NCBI GenBank assembly: GCA_023388055.1
Contig: JAEWGW010000012.1
Coordinates: 1 to 64,000, forward strand
Reading direction: 5' to 3'
DNA: 64,000 nucleotides
Origin: Bacillota bacterium
Lineage (GTDB): Bacteria; Bacillota; Bacilli; Paenibacillales; NBRC-103111
Shown here: positions 40,938 to 48,836 of the stretch, in pieces
Layout of the letters: each line of letters begins with the position of its first letter
How positions within the stretch are numbered: the stretch's first letter is position 1
The notes under the pieces: model-generated
Database searches by the model: none
What the model was told of the DNA's origin: nothing
The model's input: only the letters and a program-made list of their open reading frames with translations
Position numbers and translations under genes: made by a program

Positions 40938-41153
40938 ATGGAGAAGATGATGAATATGATGATGTGTATGTGTATGGACGACATGATGTGCAAGATGCGT
41001 TCCATGAAGATGATGATGGAAGAAATGAAGGGTATGGACATGAAGGACTGCGGAATGGACATGGACATGATGATGGCCAAAATGCAGGAATGCGACGAAA
41101 TGACCACCATGATGATGGACATGATGCGCGACATGAAGAAGGTTTCGATGTAA
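40938..41153 (+). CDS. Extremely methionine-rich small protein, 71 residues
   Basis: The 71 residues contain 32 Met and 5 Cys, with MMNMMMCMCMDDMMC near the start and repeated MxxM, MMM and DMDMMM runs between acidic residues. GGGAGG lies 8 bases before the ATG. Such composition is known only from metal-binding proteins, where clustered Met and Cys hold Cu(I) or Ag(I), or from oxidant-scavenging Met-rich proteins. There is no signal peptide or transmembrane helix, so it would be cytosolic. I know no named family. A palindromic operator upstream suggests induction. Frame continuity, ribosome site and promoter argue that it is a real gene. Confidence 0.72.
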   Translation: MEKMMNMMMCMCMDDMMCKMRSMKMMMEEMKGMDMKDCGMDMDMMMAKMQECDEMTTMMMDMMRDMKKVSM

Positions 41154-41300
41154 TTCACTTCAGGCTTGCGGGAATCTGACCATTCCGGCAAACAGCAGGA
41201 CAATTGTAGGGCAAGCGGACAGCCGCATTCCCCGGAGACCCATTGGAACGCGTTCGGTTAAGCAGGCAGCTGCAGACCGGCGTTTTTTTTATTTGGAGCG

Positions 41301-41320
41301 GAGTTTCAGACACACCCTAG
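41301..41320. mobile_element. Possible remnant of a palindromic mobile element end
   Basis: GAGTTTCAGACACACCCTAG matches the right terminal repeat of the element at 61756-61776 with one missing T and two or three substitutions. It supplies the last codons of the small minus-strand gene. No second end was found nearby. Confidence 0.4.
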
Positions 41321-41641
41321 CTGCCGGAGCCGGATGCCGATCCGGGTACGCTGCCGCTTCAGCTCCAGCGCCTCTTCACGCAGCGCCTGCTCTGTGCCGT
41401 TGTCGCCGATAACCCGGATTTCCCGGTACAAGGCCAGCATTCTGCCGTTGATCTCATCGAACCGGCGCCACAGCTCCTCACGGGTCCGGAGCTCCGTTTC
41501 CTGCCGGACCAGCCGTTCCCCGTCCAGAAGTTTCGCAAGAACCTCCCGCTGCCATGCCATATCCCCCAGACTGACTGCCAAATTGTACAAATCCAGCTGA
41601 TCGTTCACCCATGTTTCGGCAATTGCCTGTGCAGATATCAT
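41306..41641 (-). CDS. Hypothetical helical protein, 111 residues
   Basis: I do not recognise a family. The protein is almost all helix and strongly charged (ERLVRQETELRTREELWRRFDEINGRMLALYREIRVI...ALREEALELKRQRTRIGIRLRQLG), suggesting a coiled coil. ATG at 41641 has GGAG 9 bases upstream. The final residues GCV come from a sequence resembling a mobile-element terminal repeat, so the native C-terminus may have been replaced. It is monocistronic. Confidence 0.65.
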   Translation of the reverse strand: MISAQAIAETWVNDQLDLYNLAVSLGDMAWQREVLAKLLDGERLVRQETELRTREELWRRFDEINGRMLALYREIRVIGDNGTEQALREEALELKRQRTRIGIRLRQLGCV

Positions 41642-41753
41642 GACTAACAACTCCGCCCTTTTCCGAATGTAGACCTTATACCGAGTATTATACTAGGTTT
41701 TTATGGTTTTGCAACAATAAACAATGTTTTGTTCCGTTATTCCAGAGGCTGCG

Positions 41754-43865
41754 TCATTCCTCCAGCCAAAGAATCGAGGTTACGCCCCGGGGATAATACT
41801 TGCTGCCTTTGGCGAAGCCGGACAGAATCTGGTCGCTCCAGCTCCAGATGCCGTTGCGGGGATCGGTCAGCCAGGCTGCATGTGCGGCGTCAGCCCTCCG
41901 GCCTGCCTCGTCCCGGGGCAAACCCAAGAGATGCCGGGCGATGAATTGGCACAGGTAAATTTTGCTGAGCCAGGAATTATTGCTGGTGGAGGAAAGCTTC
42001 CAGCCCCCATCTTCGAAGAGGCAGACTCCGTCCACCAGCACCGTCCTCAGATGGCGGTCCAGCGCATCCAAGTAAGCCTTATACGGCCCTTCACGGTCCA
42101 GCGCCGCGGTGCAGCCTGCTGCATAAGGAAATACCAGTCCTTCTATGGCGGGGATAATCCGTGAGTCATTGTCCTCATGAATAACCGCCGGAATATATCC
42201 GCCCTCTGTCATTTGCGCGGCAAGCGTACCGGCACAGCGTCCGGCCTGGAGAGCTGCCAGCTCCGCCGCTTCAGCCAAGCCGTTGGAGCGGAACATCTGT
42301 TCCAATACCACATACGCCGCCCAGCATTTGCCTGCCAGGTAGATGTTGTTCCGCGCCTGGCCCAGGGATACGTCCAGGCTGTCGTAGGTGGTGATTTCCG
42401 CGCCGCTTCGGCAGCGGGAGCTGTCCAGGCCCATGATGCCGTTGCGCTGCTCCGGATCGGGATGATCCCGGTTGGCCATGCTGGCCAGGCACTGCTCCAG
42501 CAGCAGCAGCTTCCCTTCCAGCCAGGCGTTGTCCCCGGACTGGTGGGCGTATGCGGCCGCGCACAGCACCCAGTTGACCAGCTGCTCATGAGTCATATAC
42601 GAGAAGCATCCGGTTAAGTCCGGCTGTTCGTAGGTAGAATAGCCTGGCACCGAAAATACGTTGGCTACTCCCATATCATGGGTGAAGCTGATGCCGCCGG
42701 GATACAGCCGCTCCTCCCCGGGGAACCGGACCTGGTCGGTATAGCTGAACCGTTCGGCGAATACGTCCAGCTCATTTTTTACCGTCCAGGGATTCATCCG
42801 CATCTCAAAAAACAGCTGGTCCACGGTCAGGTCAAAGGTATTCATCATCCGGTATTGGCCTTCGTTCACCACCCAGAAGGGGCGTCCCGCCCAATCCAGC
42901 AGCTGGGTATTCCCGTAATAGCTGCGGATGGAATGGATCAGCATAAACCGCTGGTCGTCCGAGAGTTTGTCGTCGTTAAGCAGGACATCGGAATCGGTGC
43001 AGCTTTTGCTGATGGCTTGGTAATGATCCAGCGCATAGTGGGCCACCTGCTCGATATTGGCGAAATAGCGGGTGTACCAATAGCTCATGTCCTCTCCGGC
43101 GGTAACATACCCTCCCCGGTAGAAGCAGAGAGCAAACCGGAAGGTCCGAAGTTCCCCTGCCGGGGTTTCCATTATAAAAGCGGCGACCCGACCTAGGCCA
43201 TTCTGGGCGGGATTCCCGGCTGTGCTCTGCAGGATGATCTTCTCAATGGTGTTGTGCTGGGTGGAGCGGACATCGGCATCCAAAGTGGCGATTGCCGTAT
43301 GCCGGCCTTGCCCGATCCCCTTCATTCCGGATCCGGTCTCAAAACAGCGCATATTGGAGTAAGGATCCGTCCCCTGATAGCCCAATATTGCCTTGCGCGG
43401 TCGGCTGCCTTGGCGGTTGTCTACCGTGATTTCCGCCAATACAGCCGGCACCAGGGCTTCCCGGAGCTCCGCTTCTCCGGCGGTCTCCGGATTGGGCACC
43501 GGACGGACCTGGGACAGGATACGAAGGGTCAGATCCCCCGCCTGCCAGGTATCCGTTCCCAGCCGGAGCTCCCTGCGGATTTCCTCCTGCCGGAACGGGC
43601 GGAGCAGCGGTTTGCTCTCCTCCTCCGTGTTTGACGCGTTCTCCGCCAGCGTAAACCATTTGCTTTCGTCAAAGTTATCGCCGAAGAAAGGAAGGCCTTC
43701 ATACCCTTCTCCTTCCGGGCGCTCCAAAATAGCATAGACATGCTCCCGTGGCGGCTTGGCCTGCTCCAGGTCAAAACCTCCGGCTGCTCCCGGATAACCC
43801 AGGGTAAAGCTGGCATAAGCCCCAATGGGGGAATGGTGGGCGTTAAAAAACTGGTTTTGCGGCAT
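41754..43865 (-). CDS. Beta-xylosidase, glycoside hydrolase family 52
   Basis: 703 residues, 705 in Geobacillus XynB2, with near-collinear sequence (FFNAHHSPIGAYASFTLGYPG at the start, KYYPRGVTSILWLEE at the end). It releases xylose from xylo-oligosaccharides with retention. The nucleophile Glu335 (WVVNEGQYRMMNTFDL) and acid/base Asp495 (AEITTYDSLD) fall at exactly the numbers known for XynB2. There is no signal peptide, so it acts inside the cell on sugars brought in by the neighbouring ABC system. ATG at 43865 follows AAGGAG. It lies downstream of an AraC gene across a strong hairpin. Confidence 0.96.
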   Translation of the reverse strand: MPQNQFFNAHHSPIGAYASFTLGYPGAAGGFDLEQAKPPREHVYAILERPEGEGYEGLPFFGDNFDESKWFTLAENASNTEEESKPLLRPFRQEEIRRELRLGTDTWQAGDLTLRILSQVRPVPNPETAGEAELREALVPAVLAEITVDNRQGSRPRKAILGYQGTDPYSNMRCFETGSGMKGIGQGRHTAIATLDADVRSTQHNTIEKIILQSTAGNPAQNGLGRVAAFIMETPAGELRTFRFALCFYRGGYVTAGEDMSYWYTRYFANIEQVAHYALDHYQAISKSCTDSDVLLNDDKLSDDQRFMLIHSIRSYYGNTQLLDWAGRPFWVVNEGQYRMMNTFDLTVDQLFFEMRMNPWTVKNELDVFAERFSYTDQVRFPGEERLYPGGISFTHDMGVANVFSVPGYSTYEQPDLTGCFSYMTHEQLVNWVLCAAAYAHQSGDNAWLEGKLLLLEQCLASMANRDHPDPEQRNGIMGLDSSRCRSGAEITTYDSLDVSLGQARNNIYLAGKCWAAYVVLEQMFRSNGLAEAAELAALQAGRCAGTLAAQMTEGGYIPAVIHEDNDSRIIPAIEGLVFPYAAGCTAALDREGPYKAYLDALDRHLRTVLVDGVCLFEDGGWKLSSTSNNSWLSKIYLCQFIARHLLGLPRDEAGRRADAAHAAWLTDPRNGIWSWSDQILSGFAKGSKYYPRGVTSILWLEE

Positions 43866-43983
43866 CGGGCAGTCTCCTTCCAAACAACTGATGCCCTCAT
43901 CCTACCCCATTCCGCCGCCGGTGCCCATGGACAGAACCAACCGGGATTTGTACAAATCGGAATTGGAGGTTTGTAATCCGGGG

Positions 43984-44039
43984 TTCCCCCAAAAGTAATC
44001 GGACTACGCTGCGGAGGTCCTGCTTCACTTTTGGGGGAA
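43984..44039 (-). repeat. Perfect 13-bp inverted repeat between the AraC and beta-xylosidase genes
   Basis: TTCCCCCAAAAGT (43984-43996) and ACTTTTGGGGGAA (44027-44039) are exact complements. An inner GGAC/GTCC stem lies inside. It begins 4 bp past the AraC stop and has no T run, so it may be a processing or attenuation hairpin rather than a simple terminator. Confidence 0.8.
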
Positions 44040-44042
44040 TGT

Positions 44043-44933
44043 TCAGTGCATGTGCCGGTATTCCGACGGCGACAGCTTCGTCCAGCGCTTGAACTGCTTG
44101 CTGAAGTGGGCGGCATCCCGGAAGCCCAGCCGCTCCGCAAGCTGCTCCATGGTCAGCTCCCGGTTCAAAAGCAGCAGCTGGGCCTCCCGCAGCTTGACGG
44201 TGGAGAGATACTGGCGGGGGGAAACGCCGTATACGCTTTTGAACAGCCTGGCGCAATACGCCGGGCTGTAGCCCAACTCCCGGGCGATGCCGGCGATGCC
44301 CTGCTTCATCAGCTCCTCCCCGTCGAGACGCGGCTGCTCGGACGCAAGGCTGCCGATTCGATCGGCGATGTCCATAGCCAGCCGGTCCCACCGCCCCGCC
44401 TCCCGCAGGAAACCCACCGGCGCGTCAGCCAGCAGCCGGCTCAAGGCGGAGACCAGCTCCAGGCACAAGGACAGGCTTTTCATCTTGTTCCCGCCAATCT
44501 CCTGCTCCATCCTCCCAGGTGCACCCAAATGGGCCAGCAGCGGGTAAAGCATCTCCCACAAGGGACTGCCCGGCCCATGCAGGGAGTCGCCAATCCGCCC
44601 CAGCTGCAGCTTCAGCTCCGGCTCATCCACACCGAAGTGGATGCAAAGATAGGTCATACCTTGTCCAAATTTCGTGCTGCAGCTGTGGGACTCCCCGGGC
44701 TTCAATAGGAGGATGTCTCCGGCGCCCACCGTAATCTCCCTGCCATCCACCCAAAAATGCTGCACCCCTTCCATTGCCATATTCAATTCAAACAAGGGAT
44801 GGTCGTGAAGCGGATACGTCCAGCCCCCCTCCACCTCCCGGCGGTGAACCGAATAAAAATCCATGGCCATGCGGAAGCCTGCAATAGAGGTGTGCCGGAG
44901 ACTCTTCTCCTGGTGGTGAGGCAGCTTTTTCAT
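44043..44933 (-). CDS. AraC-family regulator upstream of the beta-xylosidase gene
   Basis: 296 residues. A cupin sensor (HDHPLFELNMAMEGVQHFWVDGREITVGAGDILLLKPGE) precedes a double HTH from about residue 195 (IAGIARELGYSPAYCARLFKSVYGVSPRQYLSTVKLREAQLLL...LAERLGFRDAAHFSKQFKRWTKLSPSEYR). It lies between the solute-binding protein gene and the beta-xylosidase gene in the same direction and probably governs xylo-oligosaccharide use. Confidence 0.9.
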   Translation of the reverse strand: MKKLPHHQEKSLRHTSIAGFRMAMDFYSVHRREVEGGWTYPLHDHPLFELNMAMEGVQHFWVDGREITVGAGDILLLKPGESHSCSTKFGQGMTYLCIHFGVDEPELKLQLGRIGDSLHGPGSPLWEMLYPLLAHLGAPGRMEQEIGGNKMKSLSLCLELVSALSRLLADAPVGFLREAGRWDRLAMDIADRIGSLASEQPRLDGEELMKQGIAGIARELGYSPAYCARLFKSVYGVSPRQYLSTVKLREAQLLLLNRELTMEQLAERLGFRDAAHFSKQFKRWTKLSPSEYRHMH

Positions 44934-44993
44934 GTTCGTCTCCTTCCTTTCTTTCTCTGGTCTATGCCGGAGGATTATGCCGGAAAACAGAGC

Positions 44994-45040
44994 CAGGAAC
45001 CACCCTGCCCGGCTGCTATAAGCCGGAAGGGCGATTCCTG
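44994..45040 (-). terminator. Structured terminator after the solute-binding protein gene
   Basis: CAGGAA/TTCCTG, CCCT/AGGG and CCGGCT/AGCCGG pair as nested stems, and a short T run follows on the minus strand. It closes the permease and binding-protein unit. Confidence 0.6.
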
Positions 45041-45067
45041 TTGCTCCTTTGTTTATATCGCTTTGCC

Positions 45068-46615
45068 TTATTTCTTGCTCTTCAGGTAAGAGGCCTTATA
45101 CTCCTCCATCATCTTGTCTCCGCCGTTTTTCTTCCACTTCTCCACTTCTGCCTTCCAGCCGGCTTCATCAATTTTGCCCATGATGAACTTGGTTTCGGCG
45201 TCAGTGATCTGCAGCTCCAGCTCGCTGCCCCGCTCCGTATAGGTGACGGAGGCCAGGGTCAGAGCCGGGTTCGGTACAGCATACTTGTCGTTGTCGGAGA
45301 CAATCTTATTATTCTTCAGGAACAGGTCCGTTTGCTTCATCGGCTTATCCATGTTGTACGCCTCTCCGCGCTGGAGCAGGGTATCCCGGTACGGCTTCAC
45401 TTCCTTGGCGTCGGCATCCTTATCCAATTGGACAGTAAATTCGCCCTCCACCTTGTAGTGCTTGCCTTCGATGCCCTTATTCAGCAGGTTCACCATTTCC
45501 TTTTCCAGCAGCTGGTCCAGGAAGGTCAGGATCCGCTTCATCTCGGCTTCAGTTTTAACAGAGGATTTCGGAATGGCCAGAATACCGGCGTTGCCGCTTT
45601 CGCCAGGCACCCGGATGCCGCCTGCCCCTTCCATCGGAACCGCATCCATAGCTGCTGTCGGGACCACCTTAACCAGGTTGGTCAGCATGGATTGAGCGTT
45701 GCCGCCGGAGATCCGCAGGGCCACACGGCCGGATTCATAGGTTTTGTCGATGGTCAGCGCATCGGTAACAGCAAAATCCTGATTGATCAGCTTTTCATCA
45801 TACAGACGTTTGAACAGCTTCAGGGTATTGGTAAATTCATCCGTCATAAATTCCGGGGTGAAATTACCCTGGGCATCCACCTTCCACTTGTTCGGGCCGC
45901 CTTGGGCCACACTCAGACGGGTCAACGTGGAGGCAACCCCCTGGTTGTAGTTCTTATCCAGCATCAGGCCGTAGGTATCCTTCTTGCCATTTTTATCCGG
46001 GTCGGTGTCTGCTACCGTTTTCAAAACATTATACCACTCGTCCAGTGTTTTCGGCACCTTCAGGCCCATAGCGTCAAACCAGTCCTTGCGGTAATGGAGC
46101 ACGGCCCGGCCAATGCCGCGGTAAACCGGAATGCCGTACAGCTTGCCGTCCACTCTGATGTTGTCGTAATAGATTTCCGATTGGGCAGCCAGGTTCTTAT
46201 AATCCTTCAGGTACGGTCCTACTTCCCAGAACACGCCGGATTGCATGGCACTGACAATGGTAGGCACGTAGCTGACCTTCACCAGCTTGGGAAGCTCACC
46301 GGAAGCGATCATAACATTAATTTTTTCGTCATAACCGGATGTAGGGATCCATTGGAAGCTCAGATTGGTGTTGGTGTATTTGGCCAGGGCCTGCTCCATC
46401 GGGTTGCCTTTGGCAGGAATTTCGCCGGGCTGGTGGACGGCAAGGGTAAGATCAAGCGGCTTCAAAGGCTCCTTGGCCGCTTGGCTGGCGGCAGGACTGG
46501 TACTGCCCGCCGGGCTTGCAGTGCCTGCGCCTTGCCCTTCGTCGGAACCGCAGGCTGTTAATACAGTGGTGGCCAGCATAACGCCGCCCACAAGACATGC
46601 CGTTTTTTTCATCAT
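45068..46615 (-). CDS. Extracellular solute-binding lipoprotein 1
   Basis: 515 residues. A lipoprotein signal ends in LTAC, with Cys22 lipidated, followed by a Ser/Ala/Gly-rich tether (about 25-45) and a family 1 binding-protein fold (LplA/YtcQ type), with DPDKNGKKDTYGLMLDKNYNQG and GGPNKWKVDAQGNFTPEFMTDEF. It presents an oligosaccharide, probably xylan- or arabinoxylan-derived, to the permeases encoded upstream. It is clearly a paralogue of the binding protein at 48837-50333. Confidence 0.93.
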   Translation of the reverse strand: MMKKTACLVGGVMLATTVLTACGSDEGQGAGTASPAGSTSPAASQAAKEPLKPLDLTLAVHQPGEIPAKGNPMEQALAKYTNTNLSFQWIPTSGYDEKINVMIASGELPKLVKVSYVPTIVSAMQSGVFWEVGPYLKDYKNLAAQSEIYYDNIRVDGKLYGIPVYRGIGRAVLHYRKDWFDAMGLKVPKTLDEWYNVLKTVADTDPDKNGKKDTYGLMLDKNYNQGVASTLTRLSVAQGGPNKWKVDAQGNFTPEFMTDEFTNTLKLFKRLYDEKLINQDFAVTDALTIDKTYESGRVALRISGGNAQSMLTNLVKVVPTAAMDAVPMEGAGGIRVPGESGNAGILAIPKSSVKTEAEMKRILTFLDQLLEKEMVNLLNKGIEGKHYKVEGEFTVQLDKDADAKEVKPYRDTLLQRGEAYNMDKPMKQTDLFLKNNKIVSDNDKYAVPNPALTLASVTYTERGSELELQITDAETKFIMGKIDEAGWKAEVEKWKKNGGDKMMEEYKASYLKSKK

Positions 46616-46732
46616 TTTTTCTACCCCTCCGGTATTTGGTAATGTTGATTCTATGGGAAACCCAGCCGGTTCCGCCGCTAGAAGCAGGCCGGCCGGATAT
46701 TCATAGCGGACATCTTCTTCCCCCGGGCAACC

Positions 46733-47605
46733 TCAGCCTTTGACCGAACCCAGCATAACCCCTTTGGCAAAATGCTTCTGCAGGAACGGATACACCAGCA
46801 AAATCGGCACCGTTGCAAACACAATAACCGCCATGCGGATGGTCAGCGGCTGGATCTCCGTGGTGTCGATGGAGGTGTCGCCGATGCTGCTTTGAGACAG
46901 GATGACAATCTGCCGGAGCAGCACCTGAATGGGGTACAGATGGCTGTCGTTAATGTAGAGAATGGCATTAAAGAACTGGTTCCAGTGGCCCACGGCATAA
47001 AACAGCCCGAAGGTTGCCATCGCCGGCAGGGACAGCGGCAGCACAATGCGGAACAGCACACCCACATCCGTACAGCCGTCAATCCGCCCGGAATCCTCCA
47101 GCCCGTCGGGGATCTGCTGGAAGAAGTTCTTCAATACGATCAGGTTGAAGGCGCTGATGGCTCCCGGAATCATCAAGGACCACAGAGAGTTGGTCAGATG
47201 CAGTCCCTTCACCACAAAATAGGTGGGGATCATGCCGCCCCCGAACAGCATGGTGAACAGCACACCCAGAAGAATCAGCTGACGGCCCCGCAAGCGGGTT
47301 TTGGCCAAGGGATACGCCATCAGGGAGGTAAAGAACAGGTTGATGATGGTGCCCACCACCGTTATATAGATGGAGACCAGCATGCTCCGGAACAAAGTGT
47401 CCGTGGAGAAGATGTAGCGGTAGGACGCCAGTGACCATTCCTTAGGCCAGAGAATCAACCCGCCCTTGGCCACCTCCGCCGGGCTGGTAAACGAAACGGC
47501 CAGTACATATACAAACGGCAGAACGCAGACGGCCGCGATCAGAATCAGGAGCAGCGCATTCACAATGTCGAAGATCTTATTGCCCAGTGTGTTATCATGA
47601 TGCAT
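46733..47605 (-). CDS. Carbohydrate ABC transporter permease (LplC/YtcP type)
   Basis: 290 residues with six helices. The cytoplasmic loop DSGRIDGCTDVGVLFRIVLPLSLPA is the EAA motif that contacts the ATPase. The ATPase gene is not in the window, and such systems usually share one MsmX-type ATPase. Its ATG overlaps the stop of the other permease gene at base 47605. Confidence 0.93.
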   Translation of the reverse strand: MHHDNTLGNKIFDIVNALLLILIAAVCVLPFVYVLAVSFTSPAEVAKGGLILWPKEWSLASYRYIFSTDTLFRSMLVSIYITVVGTIINLFFTSLMAYPLAKTRLRGRQLILLGVLFTMLFGGGMIPTYFVVKGLHLTNSLWSLMIPGAISAFNLIVLKNFFQQIPDGLEDSGRIDGCTDVGVLFRIVLPLSLPAMATFGLFYAVGHWNQFFNAILYINDSHLYPIQVLLRQIVILSQSSIGDTSIDTTEIQPLTIRMAVIVFATVPILLVYPFLQKHFAKGVMLGSVKG

Positions 47606-48570
47606 TAGTAAATCCCCTCCTCGCCGAATTTCTTAGCCAGCCAGTTGGACCCGAGGACCAGCACCAGGCCTACACCGGATTTGAACAGTCCTACCGCTGC
47701 GCTGTAGCTGTATTGGGCCTGGGTCATACCCTTGGTGTACACATAGGTGTCGAAGACCTCCCCTACCTCCCGGTTGGTGGGGGTCAGCATGAGGAAGATA
47801 TGCTCGAAGCCGGAATCCAGGAAGTTCCCCAGCCGGAGAATAAACAGGATGACGATGGTGCTGCGGATGGCGGGCAGAGTGATATGCCACAATTGGCGCC
47901 AACGGCCTGCCCCGTCGATCCGGGCTGCTTCATACAGCTGGAGATCCACGCCGGCCAGTGCAGCCAGGAAGATAACCGTGCCCCAGCCCACCTCTTTCCA
48001 GATGGATTGGGTGATAATCATGGTCCTAAACCATTCCGCCTCCAGCAGGAAGGCAATTTTCCTCCCGGTAATCTGGTAAAGAAGCTCGTTTAACACCCCG
48101 TTCTCCGTAGTCAGCAGGATATAGAAAATCCCGACCACCACTACCCAGGATACGAAGTGGGGAATATACACCAGGGTTTGGATGAAGTTTTTGAATTTGG
48201 CCTGCCGCACCTCATTCAGCATCAGGGACAGGATAATCGGCATGGGGAAAAAGAAAATCAGGTTATACACCGCCAGAATGACGGTATTGCGGAACAGCAT
48301 GCCGAACTGCGGCTCCGAGAAAAAACGTTCGAAGTGTTTAAGACCCACCCACGGACTGCCCAAAAATCCGGTATAAGGCTTGTAATCCTGGAAGGCCATG
48401 GTTACCCCGTACATGGGCACATACTTGAATACAATAAAGTAGATAATGCCGGGGAGCAGCATCAGATACAGCCACTTGTCCCTGACGATGTCCCGCAGCA
48501 GGATGCCCAGCTTGCTCTTTTTGGCCTGCAGGCCGGAAGCCCCCGCCGGAGCAGCCATTTCCTGTTTCAT
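47605..48570 (-). CDS. Carbohydrate ABC transporter permease (LplB/YteP type)
   Basis: 321 residues. A cytosolic N-terminus (QAKKSKLGILLRDIVRDKW) is followed by six helices and the EAA loop YEAARIDGAGRWRQLWHITLPAI. It forms a heterodimer with the following permease. A strong terminator lies between the second binding-protein gene and this one, so the permeases may use read-through or their own promoter in 48571-48769, where I see no clear -10/-35. Confidence 0.93.
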   Translation of the reverse strand: MKQEMAAPAGASGLQAKKSKLGILLRDIVRDKWLYLMLLPGIIYFIVFKYVPMYGVTMAFQDYKPYTGFLGSPWVGLKHFERFFSEPQFGMLFRNTVILAVYNLIFFFPMPIILSLMLNEVRQAKFKNFIQTLVYIPHFVSWVVVVGIFYILLTTENGVLNELLYQITGRKIAFLLEAEWFRTMIITQSIWKEVGWGTVIFLAALAGVDLQLYEAARIDGAGRWRQLWHITLPAIRSTIVILFILRLGNFLDSGFEHIFLMLTPTNREVGEVFDTYVYTKGMTQAQYSYSAAVGLFKSGVGLVLVLGSNWLAKKFGEEGIY

Positions 48571-48769
48571 CTTCGCAACCTCCTATGTGATCTCTTTATG
48601 TTCTGATCCCCATCTTGAGGGAAGACGCCATGACAGGCTATAGGGCTGACAAAACCAAGTAGCCGACGGTAGCGGAATCCGCAGCAATATGCAGGTCATA
48701 ACCTCAGGCATACACAAGATAAAACCATAGAAGAGCCAGCCCCCATGCATAAAAAGAGCCGGAAGCAGC

Positions 48770-48806
48770 AAAAAGGCCCCGCCGCTGCAGCATGCAGGGC
48801 GGAGCC
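48770..48806 (-). terminator. Terminator after solute-binding protein gene 2
   Basis: GGCTCCGCC and GGCGGGGCC pair on the minus strand with an inner CTGCA stem, followed by five T. It could let the binding protein be made in excess over the permeases. Confidence 0.85.
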
Positions 48807-48836
48807 GCAAAACCAACAAGCTGTATAGATGACATT

